A DNA stretch of 64,000 nucleotides. It comes from Enterocloster bolteae (lineage in GTDB: Bacteria > Bacillota > Clostridia > Lachnospirales > Lachnospiraceae). Below are positions 34,073-42,006 of the stretch, in pieces (positions within the stretch are counted from its first letter, which is position 1; the number at the start of each line of letters is the position of its first letter). Under the pieces are notes generated by a model. The model had not been told where the DNA came from. It worked only from the letters and a program-made list of their open reading frames with translations, and did no database searches. The position numbers and the translations under genes are program-made. Where the stretch lies: positions 4,154,001 through 4,218,000 of the forward strand of contig NZ_CP022464.2 in NCBI RefSeq assembly GCF_002234575.2, read 5' to 3'.

Positions 34073-35399
34073 ATTTGTTCATACCAGTGCTCAGGTCAAT
34101 GGTCGTCATGAACTTACTCATATTGGCAGAAAACTCATCAACCGTGGAACCGCCTGACAGCATCTTCTGAAGCTCTATCTGCATGTTGGTATCCAGCTTT
34201 GTGTAGTCCTTGTACAGAGGAGGCGTCGTTGCTTTTTCTGTGAAATCAAGTACGGTTGGCCAATATGGATTATCCAGTTTCTCGTAATGGGCCTTCATGG
34301 GTGACATCTTGCCGTAGGAATTCATGGAATCAGCCTGGAACTGTTCCTGCAAAAGCTTATCCTTGATGAATTTAATGGCCAGCTCCTGGTTTTCAGATGC
34401 CTTGGGAATAACGGCGCCATGTATGTAGGAAACAGAACCATGGGTATCTGTGCCCGGTATGGGCATAACGCCTACATTCTCTGCCCCCAGAAGCTCCCCT
34501 GCCTCAATCCATCTGGAAGCCGGGGCAATGTGCATGGCTACCCTTCCGGCCTTGAAATTTGTCCTGTTTGCATCGGCATCCGCGAATACATCCGTGGTGG
34601 TATAGCCGTCCTTTACTAAATCCTGCCATACCTGGAGCATGTTTTTGACGGGCCCGGCCGTGAAGTTCAATGTATTTCCGTCTGACTCGTACAAGTTTCC
34701 GTTGGCTCCCATGACGCATGCGTCGTAGGCCTTTACCGCCATGTTGTTGCCCCAGTCAATCGCCAGGCCGGTCTGTCCGTCCTTTGTCAGGTTCTTTGCA
34801 TATTCGTACATCTCATTCCAGTCTGACGGGGCAGTGACAGTCTGGTCCTCTGCCACGTAGCCGGCCTCCTGCATCATCGGTATATTTACCACGCATCCCA
34901 AGACTTCTCCCAGCAGCGGAATCATGTACTGTACTCCGTCAGCATTTCCGCTTTCCAGAAATGACTCGATGAACTTATCCTTGGTAAAATCCCCGTTAAA
35001 GAAGTTCTCGTCCGTAAACTCCACCACATAATCATTGGCAGCGTACGGAACCGTCTCAGAGCGGTCGCCGCCCAAGGCTAAATCGCAGTTTGTCTTTCCC
35101 TGGGACCACTCCAGCATGCTGGAGGTCACGTCCACATTGTCCACCTGGTTATAGACTACTTTTACGCCCGGATTCTCTTCCTCAAATTCCTTTGCAATCC
35201 TCTCAAAATCATATTTCCCCATCATCCACGCCTGAACAGTCACCCGCAGGGTCTGCCCTCCCCCGGCCTCCTTTGTCCCGCTGTCTGAAGCTTCAGCCGC
35301 CCCAGTCCCCGGGTCAGTTGAGGAAGAACCGCACCCCCACAGTACGGATGATGCCATGACAGCTGCCAGTGCCAACGAATACGCCTTTTTTGTCTTCAT
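34071..35399 (-). CDS. sugar-acid ABC transporter substrate-binding lipoprotein
   Basis: 442 residues. Signal peptide with lipobox LWGC (Cys near 23), then a Ser/Gly-rich tether and a family 1 extracellular solute-binding fold (FERIAKEFEEENPGVKVVYNQ, RVAMHIAPASRWIEAG). It delivers the operon's substrate to the two permeases. First gene after the promoter; AGGAGG precedes the ATG. Confidence 0.92.
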   Translation of the reverse strand: MKTKKAYSLALAAVMASSVLWGCGSSSTDPGTGAAEASDSGTKEAGGGQTLRVTVQAWMMGKYDFERIAKEFEEENPGVKVVYNQVDNVDVTSSMLEWSQGKTNCDLALGGDRSETVPYAANDYVVEFTDENFFNGDFTKDKFIESFLESGNADGVQYMIPLLGEVLGCVVNIPMMQEAGYVAEDQTVTAPSDWNEMYEYAKNLTKDGQTGLAIDWGNNMAVKAYDACVMGANGNLYESDGNTLNFTAGPVKNMLQVWQDLVKDGYTTTDVFADADANRTNFKAGRVAMHIAPASRWIEAGELLGAENVGVMPIPGTDTHGSVSYIHGAVIPKASENQELAIKFIKDKLLQEQFQADSMNSYGKMSPMKAHYEKLDNPYWPTVLDFTEKATTPPLYKDYTKLDTNMQIELQKMLSGGSTVDEFSANMSKFMTTIDLSTGMNK

Positions 35400-35422
35400 A
35401 ATAAACCTCCTGATACATTTTA

Positions 35423-35436
35423 GTGAAACGTTTCCC
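35423..35436. promoter_or_regulatory. LacI-type operator of the sugar-acid operon
   Basis: GTGAAACGTTTCCC containing the palindrome GAAACGTTTC (35425-35434), placed about 10 bp after the expected transcript start. This is the usual shape of a LacI/GalR site or cre-like site. The LacI regulator at 38596-39678 is the nearest candidate. Confidence 0.7.
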
Positions 35437-35449
35437 TTACCATATTTTC

Positions 35450-35478
35450 ATCTTACTATATTATTCTGCCGGTGTCAA
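35450..35478 (-). promoter_or_regulatory. sigma-A promoter of the sugar-acid operon
   Basis: On the minus strand TTGACA (35473-35478), 17 bp, TAAGAT (35450-35455). The leader to the binding-protein ATG is about 45 bases. Confidence 0.85.
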
Positions 35479-35619
35479 GATGCGGAGGTTGACTTTATTG
35501 TTATTTTGCATAATTTTTCGGTATTTTTTTGCTATTTTATCATTTTATTAACATATGCTTAACATTTTTTCATATTATCTTTTCCGCCGTCCCGTTTATC
35601 CTCTTCGCATTTCCGAGAA

Positions 35620-35635
35620 GTAACGTTTCCCTTAT
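35620..35635. promoter_or_regulatory. second operator-like half site
   Basis: AACGTTTCCCTTA (35622-35634) repeats the right half of the operator at 35423-35436 with its flank, about 195 bp upstream. An auxiliary site for DNA looping is possible. Confidence 0.4.
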
Positions 35636-35650
35636 TCCGCAAAAAACGAC

Positions 35651-35709
35651 AAAAAAGGGGATGGTGCAAAACCAGATTGGTTACCTGATTTTGCACCATC
35701 CCCTTTTTT
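35651..35709. terminator. very long perfect terminator hairpin
   Basis: Perfect 21-bp arms at 35651-35671 and 35689-35709 (core GGGGATGGTGCAAAA), a short further CAG / CTG pairing, and A6/T6 ends giving T-runs on both strands. It ends the ferritin-like gene transcript on the minus strand. Confidence 0.9.
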
Positions 35710-35773
35710 GATTTAGATGCAGGAAATCCATTTAAATAAACCGCCCCATCAAAACCTGGGACGGCGGATAGGT

Positions 35774-36307
35774 TCATTCAATTTGAGACAGATAATCACT
35801 AAAAATTTTATAATGCAGTTTTTCGTCTAATGATAACCTTGCAAGCATTTTAGAAACATGAGGGTCTTTGATTTCTTTTGATTGGGCCGCGTATGCCTGA
35901 GCTGCAAACTGTTCTGACCGGGCATTATCAGACAATATTGCAGGGAGTTCACAGCTGTAACTTACCATATTCCCGCACCAATAGGAATTGGGCCTGGACG
36001 AACGGCATTCGGGCTGGCCTCCAAGAAGGTGAATGAGCTGTCCGATTATGGAAAAGTGGTGCTGTTCAACGATGGCTATGCGTTGAATGACACGGCGGAT
36101 GTTTTGATGACGATCATTGATGGTCCAGGATTGATACAGATACTGGTGTACCGTGGTCATTTCGCTGGCGGTTGAGGCTAAATCCGCCATAAGGATCTGG
36201 GCGTATTGCTGGTTCTTTTCCAGAACAGCAACGGGAGGATACCAGTTTGAGTGCGCAACCGGAAAAGAATCCGGGTTTGCGCGGATATTATATTGAATAT
36301 TGTTCAT
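35774..36307 (-). CDS. ferritin-like di-iron protein
   Basis: 177 residues. A four-helix pattern with ASTASEMTTVHQYLYQ, RIAIVEQHHFSIIGQLI and LARLSLDEKLHYKIF supplies the Glu and E..H ligands of a di-iron ferritin-like/rubrerythrin-type fold. No rubredoxin domain follows. Proline/Tyr-rich N-terminus. Start ATG 36307 is eight bases after AGGAG; the frame is open to 36400 without a ribosome site. Role (oxidative stress, spore coat or iron) is unknown. Confidence 0.68.
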   Translation of the reverse strand: MNNIQYNIRANPDSFPVAHSNWYPPVAVLEKNQQYAQILMADLASTASEMTTVHQYLYQSWTINDRHQNIRRVIQRIAIVEQHHFSIIGQLIHLLGGQPECRSSRPNSYWCGNMVSYSCELPAILSDNARSEQFAAQAYAAQSKEIKDPHVSKMLARLSLDEKLHYKIFSDYLSQIE

Positions 36308-36399
36308 GGGACATTCTCCTGGAAAAAGCTGGATAGGTGGTTTTTTAATCTTTATGAGAAAGAATCCATCGGTAGAACGCCATTGAATAAAATAAATCA

Positions 36400-36427
36400 T
36401 TTATAATTTAGCTTTTCATGCCGATAT
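36400..36427 (+). promoter_or_regulatory. possible sigma-D (flagellar) promoter of the chemoreceptor
   Basis: GCCGATAT (36420-36427) equals the sigma-D/sigma-28 -10 consensus; the -35 side (TTTAT near 36400-36404) is only a partial match to TAAA. The leader to the chemoreceptor would be about 300 nt. Confidence 0.45.
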
Positions 36428-36563
36428 ATAGCATATACCTTGTGTGCTGGTTTGGTACACTCACACAGGGCGGGGAATAAATACCGGCAATCTTGTCCAG
36501 CCATGGTTCAGGCCGGTAAATTGTTCCCACGGTTCTGCTAAAAATGATGTAAAAGGGGGAAAT

Positions 36564-36722
36564 ATGCAAACTATTTTTATAGTCAACCATGCTGTTGAGT
36601 GGGAGAGTATAATCAGCGATGAATGGCTGAGACCGGAAGGAGTAACAGAGCAGCCATACAAACAGATGATTTGCAGAATGCATAGACTGCCATGCCCCCA
36701 ATCACCGGGGCATGATTACTAA
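36564..36722 (+). CDS. possible 52-residue protein upstream of the chemoreceptor
   Basis: Frame MQTIFIVNHAVEWE to QSPGHDY with GGGGG four bases before the ATG, on the same strand and 13 bp before the chemoreceptor gene. It has one Cys pair (CRM.. CP) and no membrane segment or family I recognise. A CATGCCCC / GGGGCATG hairpin (36692-36716) covers its last codons, so it may instead be leader RNA. Confidence 0.35.
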   Translation: MQTIFIVNHAVEWESIISDEWLRPEGVTEQPYKQMICRMHRLPCPQSPGHDY

Positions 36723-36735
36723 GGAGAGTCGATTT

Positions 36736-38502
36736 ATGAATTTTATGAAGAATTTAAAAATTGGAAAAAAATTAATTGTTACATTTGGAGTTATCATTAT
36801 ACTTTTTTTAATTTCACTTATGGTATCAATTATGAGTCTGAGCAACTCCGGTAAGAATTTTGGAGATTTCTACACAGTGGGATACCCGGTTTCCAATAAG
36901 ACAACCGATATGTGCCGTGCTACCCAGACAGGCTTAAAGTGTATAGCAATCAGCATGCTTACGGATGATGCTGCTGAAACACAGAATTATATTACCCAGG
37001 CCAATGAACAATTTAATACATTGTCTCCGGGATTCGACTATTTACGGCAGAATTTCAGAGGTGATAAGGCGGTGCTTGACCAGGCCCAGAAAATTCTGGA
37101 AGAGGCAAAGCCATACCGGATAGAGATTCTTGACCTGGCAGGACAGAATAAGAATACAGAAGCGGCTGACCTGCTTTTTACTAAATACCAGCCATTAATG
37201 CTGGAATTTATGAATTTAATGAACAAAGCTGATTCTGATACCACTGCGATCGCGGCCGAGGACTATTCTCAGTCCGCCAAGGCCCAGACCTCTGCCCTGG
37301 TATTTCTGATCACCATAGCTGCATTGGCTCTGGCACTGACGGTCACACTTGCCATTTATATCACAAAAGCCCTCACCAGGCCAATCAGCGAGATTGAGGA
37401 AGCAGCTAAAAAGATGTCTGCGGGAGATCTTGAGGTGTCGATCAGCTACGTTTCAGAGGATGAACTGGGCAGCCTCTCTGAGAGCATGAGGACCCTGACC
37501 CATAATTTTAAGGGGATTATACAGGATATGGGAATGGGGCTGTCGGCTCTGGGTAATGGGGATTTCAGTGTGGATTCTAAGGCCAAAGAGCTTTATGTAG
37601 GCGAATTTGCACAGCTGGCAACATCCATGTATCAGATCATTGACAAGCTTTCATCTGTATTGGGACAGATTAACCAGTCTGCGGACCAGGTGGCATCCGG
37701 CAGTGACCAGGTTGCGTCCGGTTCCCAGGCCCTTTCCCAGGGAGCCACGGAACAGGCCTCCTCAGTGGAGGAGCTGGCCGCCACGATCAATGAAATCTCC
37801 AACCAGGTGAAGTCTAACGCGGAGAATGCGCACAATGTCAACAAGCTGGCAGATGATGTGGGGCTAAAGATGACGGAGAGCAACCAGCAGATGCAGACCA
37901 TGATTGAAGCGATGAAGGAAATCAGCTCCTCCTCCAGCGAGATCGGAAAGATTATCAAGACAATTGAGGATATTGCCTTCCAGACCAACATACTGGCGCT
38001 CAACGCAGCGGTGGAGGCGGCCCGCGCAGGAGAAGCAGGAAAGGGCTTTGCAGTGGTTGCGGATGAGGTGCGTAATCTTGCCAGCAAGTCAGCGGAAGCA
38101 TCCAAGAATACGGCGGCGCTGATAGAGAGCTCCATTCTGGCAGTGGAAAAGGGCACTAAGATTGCAGACGAGACAGCCCACACTCTGTTAGAGAGCGTGG
38201 AAGGCGCCCAGAAGGTAACCAGAACCATAGACCAGATTTCCAGGGCATCTGAGGAGCAGGCATCCTCCATCAGCCAGATAACCCAGGGGATAGACCAGAT
38301 CTCCAATGTGGTGCAGACCAATTCAGCCACCGCGGAGGAATCAGCAGCAGCCAGCGAGGAGTTATCCGGACAGGCACAGATTCTTAAGGGGTTAATCAGC
38401 CAGTTTAAGTTAAAGGATATGGGAAGCGCCCCCATGGTGATGCAGGATGTTCCAAGACAGATGGATCCAATTCCCGTTTACCCGGACGGAAGTAAATACT
38501 AA
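36736..38502 (+). CDS. methyl-accepting chemotaxis protein
   Basis: 588 residues. Membrane helix at about 12-33, a roughly 150-residue periplasm-side four-helix-bundle sensor, a second helix at about 195-217, a HAMP domain, and the cytoplasmic signalling coiled coil. The conserved hairpin tip is EDIAFQTNILALNAAVEAAR. There is no C-terminal CheR-binding pentapeptide. AAGGAG lies nine bases before the ATG; upstream Met codons lack a site. Ligand unknown. Confidence 0.95.
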   Translation: MNFMKNLKIGKKLIVTFGVIIILFLISLMVSIMSLSNSGKNFGDFYTVGYPVSNKTTDMCRATQTGLKCIAISMLTDDAAETQNYITQANEQFNTLSPGFDYLRQNFRGDKAVLDQAQKILEEAKPYRIEILDLAGQNKNTEAADLLFTKYQPLMLEFMNLMNKADSDTTAIAAEDYSQSAKAQTSALVFLITIAALALALTVTLAIYITKALTRPISEIEEAAKKMSAGDLEVSISYVSEDELGSLSESMRTLTHNFKGIIQDMGMGLSALGNGDFSVDSKAKELYVGEFAQLATSMYQIIDKLSSVLGQINQSADQVASGSDQVASGSQALSQGATEQASSVEELAATINEISNQVKSNAENAHNVNKLADDVGLKMTESNQQMQTMIEAMKEISSSSSEIGKIIKTIEDIAFQTNILALNAAVEAARAGEAGKGFAVVADEVRNLASKSAEASKNTAALIESSILAVEKGTKIADETAHTLLESVEGAQKVTRTIDQISRASEEQASSISQITQGIDQISNVVQTNSATAEESAAASEELSGQAQILKGLISQFKLKDMGSAPMVMQDVPRQMDPIPVYPDGSKY

Positions 38503-38519
38503 ACGGCAGCTTTGACCAG

Positions 38520-38564
38520 GACAGGGGCAGCATTTATGAAGGAAACGCTGCCCCTGTCTTTTTG
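38520..38564 (+). terminator. terminator after the chemoreceptor
   Basis: GACAGGGGCAGC (38520-38531) / GCTGCCCCTGTC (38547-38558), 12 perfect pairs, then TTTTT. Confidence 0.93.
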
Positions 38565-38595
38565 TTTTCCGGCTTCAGCCAGTTAAGTCCGCGGT

Positions 38596-39678
38596 TTATG
38601 TCCGCGTATACTGCATGTCCTTAATATTTTCCCAGAAGTAGTTTACGTTGCTCTTAAATATCAGTACTATTTCCACCCTGCGTACCTTTTCCGCTGGTTC
38701 CTTATCCATGAGCAGGTACTCATAAAGCATCTTGATGGCAAGATATGACTGCTTACAGGGGTCCTTGAACACCAGATTGGTAAAGGTTCCTTCCTTTAAG
38801 GCCCTCACCGTCTCATCAAATACATCGCTTGCAATGACGGGAATCCTGCCTGCCATCCCGCTTTTCTTTAATGCCCTGTACAGGACAGCGCTGCCTCTGG
38901 AAAACACGCAGCAAATCAGATCCGGGGGATTTTCCTTCAAAATATCCAGCACGTTTTTATCCAGATGGTCTAATTCATAATAGCCGTATAAATCCTCAAC
39001 AGCATACTCCTTCTTCTCCTGCCGCATATATTCGTGAAACCCTTTTGCCACCAGATAATGGGAATCCTTATAGGGGTCACCTGTCATCAGGAGAATGCGC
39101 CGGCCCCTGGCCAGGATATTGCAGGCCTGTTCCGCCATGAGCTGGCCTGCCGCGTAATAATCCCCCACCACGGTTCCTAAATGGCCGCACCGGTCCTGGT
39201 CTTCGGTCACAAAAACCACAGGCAGCCCTTTATCTGTAAAGTATCTGACTGCACAGATTCCCTTTTCGTCTCCCGGCGGAACCGTCAGAAGTCCGTCTAA
39301 CTCCTCCCCTGCCTTCACCTTTTCACATAATGCTTCCAGTGTCCGGGAAAGTTCTCCCTTTTCATAGGCCAGCTCCTGAATCTCCAGGTTAAACTCGCTC
39401 TGTTCCGCCAGGTACATTCTGTATCCCTGCCATATATAGCTGTAGAAATACTTGCTGTCCTGATCCAGTTTGGGCAGGCATACTGCAATTTTCATATTTT
39501 TCCGTTTCAGCATGGATGCCATGGCGTTCAGCCTGTAACCATTTTTTTCCGCATAGGATACTATTTTTTTTCTGGTAGCTTCACTCACCCCGGGCTTTCC
39601 ATAAATCGCTTTATGGATTGTATTAAGGGACACATTAAAATGCTGTGCCATATCCTTCATGGTAATCTGTGATTTCAT
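38596..39678 (-). CDS. LacI-family transcriptional regulator
   Basis: 360 residues. Helix-turn-helix and hinge: MKDMAQHFNVSLNTIHKAIYGKPGVSEATRKKI, then a periplasmic-binding-protein-like sensor domain (VVFVTEDQDRCGHLGTVVGDYYAAGQLMAEQA). It is the only LacI-type protein in the window, 3 kb from the sugar-acid operon with its GAAACGTTTC operator. Regulation of that operon is likely but inferred. GAGGAAA precedes the ATG. Confidence 0.9.
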   Translation of the reverse strand: MKSQITMKDMAQHFNVSLNTIHKAIYGKPGVSEATRKKIVSYAEKNGYRLNAMASMLKRKNMKIAVCLPKLDQDSKYFYSYIWQGYRMYLAEQSEFNLEIQELAYEKGELSRTLEALCEKVKAGEELDGLLTVPPGDEKGICAVRYFTDKGLPVVFVTEDQDRCGHLGTVVGDYYAAGQLMAEQACNILARGRRILLMTGDPYKDSHYLVAKGFHEYMRQEKKEYAVEDLYGYYELDHLDKNVLDILKENPPDLICCVFSRGSAVLYRALKKSGMAGRIPVIASDVFDETVRALKEGTFTNLVFKDPCKQSYLAIKMLYEYLLMDKEPAEKVRRVEIVLIFKSNVNYFWENIKDMQYTRT

Positions 39679-39736
39679 GTGGTTTTCCTCGTCTTCTCAT
39701 AAGGTCAAATTATATTTAAAACAAGCCTTACGATAT

Positions 39737-39765
39737 ATCTTATACAATCCTTCACTTTTTTTCAA
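39737..39765 (-). promoter_or_regulatory. promoter of the LacI-type regulator
   Basis: On the minus strand TTGAAA (39760-39765), 17 bp, TAAGAT (39737-39742), about 60 bp before the ATG. Confidence 0.55.
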
Positions 39766-39804
39766 GCCCGCAGGCAGCAATTCCATAGAATGCACAGAAT
39801 CCGG

Positions 39805-39864
39805 TTTGGGGAAATCAATTTTGGGGAAATCAATTTTGGGGAAATCCGTTTTGGGAAAATCCGT
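39805..39864. repeat. four 15-bp tandem repeats after the serpin gene
   Basis: TTTGGGGAAATCAAT twice, TTTGGGGAAATCCGT, then TTTGGGAAAATCCGT, ending two bases before the serpin stop codon complement. Confidence 0.9.
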
Positions 39865-39865
39865 T

Positions 39866-41176
39866 TTATTCCAGCTGCATCAGACAGCCCATAAAAAGAG
39901 GAAAGTTCTGTCTGGTATCTATAATCATATAGAAAAACGGTCTGTCAAGAAAAACCTCCTTTGGTTCCTCTGTTTGAACGGCACTGCCCTCCGATACCTC
40001 AACTGCCGTCACTGCCCCTGCTTTTGTCCCTTTTTCGTCCACATCAATTTTAGTCTTGTGAATCACTTTGCTTATATAAATATTATCATTATCTGAATGG
40101 GCCATGGAGGAAAAATCCGCTTTTTGGCTGTCAAATGCATCTTTCATTCCGGATTCCGTCAGGGACTCGTTGAGAACCACATTGTATTCCACTGTAAATT
40201 TTGGCAATCTGACACAGACGGTTTTATTACGGGTCTGTTCAAGAAGATCTGTAATCCCATTTTCCTTTAACCTCTCCAGAAACTCCTTCATCGTCATACC
40301 CTCATCAGGCAGGACCGCGGCAAATGCATAGGCGCCGTCCCCATATGGTTTTAGGAATCCCCTCCCCAATGTATTTTCAAGATAGACTGCTTCTGTGGAA
40401 TACATGAACTCCGCGGACTGGTGTTCCCCGTTTTCCGCGTTAAATGTTCCTTTATGTATCTGGTTCTTTTTATAGATATCCCGCCATTCCCCGTCAAAGG
40501 ACAGCGCATTGACCAAATACATAACCGCGTCCCGGGGCGGCGCCTCTTCCAGCAGTTTCTGAATCATGCCGTTGGTTTCCTTCTTTACCCAGCTGTTGAT
40601 GTCATCCCTTGTGCCCGCGTCAAAGGGAGCCTCAAATATAGATGCATCGTAATAATTCCGGCTGGTTTTAAGAAAATCCTCATTTATAGCCAGGCTGTCC
40701 CTGTCCCTGAACCATATGGAATTCGCTATGTTGACCTGGCAGGCCTCGCTGTTGGGCATATAATCTGTGTATGCCTTCAGATAATCATTCAGGACAGCCG
40801 TATCCGTATGCATCATCTGTTCCATCTGCGCCCGCGTGTTGCCCTCCGCTCCATTTGCAGTCATTCCCAGGGCGGAGACAATGGAAAGAGGCGAAATCAG
40901 GCAATTGCCATGGGACAGGTTTTCACTCAGAAGTTCCAGAGAAAATTCTGTAAGTTCCTTCCGTGGATTTACAGATTCATAGGATGGCTCCATCATATCC
41001 ACTGTCTCCACTTCTTCCTTGGGTATATTCCGGGTAAGATCCTGGGTGCCCTTATGAAGGCCATTTAAAGCACACCCGGATGTGAGCGCAGATAAAAATA
41101 TGGCTGTCAGAAGCAGCCCAGCTCCCAGATACTTCCTTTTCCTTTTCGTTATCATTTGCATCAAATGTTTCATCAT
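39866..41176 (-). CDS. lipoprotein serpin (serine protease inhibitor)
   Basis: 436 residues. A basic N-terminus, hydrophobic segment and lipobox LTSGC (Cys near 34) place it on the outside of the membrane. The serpin core is clear: NCLISPLSIVSALGMTANGA, NIANSIWFRD, YLVNALSFDGEW, FLKPYGDGAYAFAAVLPDEG, and the C-terminal FLDRPFFYMIIDTRQNFPLFMG. The hinge DEKGTKAGAVTAVEVSEG keeps the small residues that let inhibitory serpins insert their reactive loop. The P1 residue cannot be fixed by eye. Start is one of two adjacent ATG codons (41176/41173) behind GGGAGGGG. Confidence 0.92.
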   Translation of the reverse strand: MMKHLMQMITKRKRKYLGAGLLLTAIFLSALTSGCALNGLHKGTQDLTRNIPKEEVETVDMMEPSYESVNPRKELTEFSLELLSENLSHGNCLISPLSIVSALGMTANGAEGNTRAQMEQMMHTDTAVLNDYLKAYTDYMPNSEACQVNIANSIWFRDRDSLAINEDFLKTSRNYYDASIFEAPFDAGTRDDINSWVKKETNGMIQKLLEEAPPRDAVMYLVNALSFDGEWRDIYKKNQIHKGTFNAENGEHQSAEFMYSTEAVYLENTLGRGFLKPYGDGAYAFAAVLPDEGMTMKEFLERLKENGITDLLEQTRNKTVCVRLPKFTVEYNVVLNESLTESGMKDAFDSQKADFSSMAHSDNDNIYISKVIHKTKIDVDEKGTKAGAVTAVEVSEGSAVQTEEPKEVFLDRPFFYMIIDTRQNFPLFMGCLMQLE

Positions 41177-41352
41177 ATTCCCCTCCCTGCCGCAGATATG
41201 CGGAAACCTTATGATTACTTTACCATATCCTTCCACGTTTTACTTTAATCCCTGCTTACGGTTCTATGTTTTTTCTCTGAAGGCCGCAGGATATGCTGCG
41301 TACAGGCTGCAAATGCTCTCTTAATATACTTCATACTTTTTTTATAATTTTA

Positions 41353-41379
41353 TTAGCACTCACCTCTTGACAGTGCTAA
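41353..41379. promoter_or_regulatory. CIRCE element (HrcA operator)
   Basis: TTAGCACTC - 9 nt - CAGTGCTAA; one base from the consensus TTAGCACTC-N9-GAGTGCTAA. It overlaps the -35 of the Hsp20 promoter, so HrcA binding should block it. Confidence 0.9.
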
Positions 41380-41394
41380 CAATCGTGCTATAAT
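41367..41394 (+). promoter_or_regulatory. sigma-A promoter of the hsp20 gene
   Basis: TTGACA (41367-41372), 16 bp, TATAAT (41389-41394): both hexamers are full consensus, with CIRCE covering the -35. Confidence 0.9.
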
Positions 41395-41448
41395 ACAAGC
41401 ATAAAGCAAATGAAACCAAACAGTTCTATGAGCGAGGAGGATATAACG

Positions 41449-41892
41449 ATGATGTTAATACCAAGAAGAAACTACGGACTTAATTTATTTGATGACTTTT
41501 TCAATGACCCATTCTTTACCAGCGCCTCCGAAAAGGGTGAGGAGGCCAAGAAGCTTCCGGTGATGCGTACCGACATCATGGAGAAGGATGGAAACTATAT
41601 TTTAGAGATTGAACTTCCCGGATTCAAGAAAGAGGATATCAGGGCAGAGCTTAAGGACGGATATCTGACTGTCAGCGCTGATATAACCAAGTCCAGCGAG
41701 GGCAAGGATGACAAGGGCACCCTGATTCACAAGGAGCGCTATACCAGTTCATGTAAGAGAACCTTCTTTGTAGGCGAGCAGATTCGCCAGGAAGATATCA
41801 AGGCTGGTTTTGAAAACGGCATACTGAGGCTTCAGGTGCCAAAGGATGCGCCCAAGGTGGAGGAAACACCCAAGTATATTGATATTCTGTAA
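41449..41892 (+). CDS. small heat-shock protein, Hsp20/alpha-crystallin family
   Basis: 147 residues. The alpha-crystallin domain runs from about 40 to 135 (VMRTDIMEKDGNYILEIELPGFKKEDI, FENGILRLQVPK) with the usual short ends. It is an ATP-independent chaperone that holds unfolded protein. Start ATG 41449 is eight bases after GAGGAGG; an upstream in-frame ATG at 41410 lacks a site. CIRCE control is unusual for Hsp20 in some Firmicutes but common in Clostridia. Confidence 0.95.
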   Translation: MMLIPRRNYGLNLFDDFFNDPFFTSASEKGEEAKKLPVMRTDIMEKDGNYILEIELPGFKKEDIRAELKDGYLTVSADITKSSEGKDDKGTLIHKERYTSSCKRTFFVGEQIRQEDIKAGFENGILRLQVPKDAPKVEETPKYIDIL

Positions 41893-41939
41893 TCATCATT
41901 GAATGCCCAACTCCTTTTATATATATTATCCCTAATAAC

Positions 41940-41980
41940 GGACACAGCCGTGAATCCCCCATCCCGGCTGTGTCCTTTTT
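41940..41980 (+). terminator. terminator after the hsp20 gene
   Basis: GGACACAGCCG (41940-41950) / CGGCTGTGTCC (41965-41975), then TTTTT. It may also end the amidohydrolase transcript from the other side. Confidence 0.92.
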
Positions 41981-42006
41981 AGTTCTTTTATATTCTTTCT
42001 TTCATC

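Larger units (their letters stand above)
39679..39865. other. gap between lacI-type and serpin genes
   Basis: 187 bp holding the regulator's promoter and the 15-bp repeat array. No gene is called. A 145-codon plus-strand frame through the repeats (GKSIL units) is an artefact of the repeat. Confidence 0.6.

Noticed and set aside
36430..36735. Cyclic-di-GMP riboswitch before the chemoreceptor
   Set aside because: CACACAGGGC and CCGG segments recall GEMM elements, but the ordered conserved core is missing.
39659..40096. Plus-strand frame with GKSIL repeats
   Set aside because: It follows from the 15-bp DNA repeats and the antisense of the serpin 3' end; no ribosome site.
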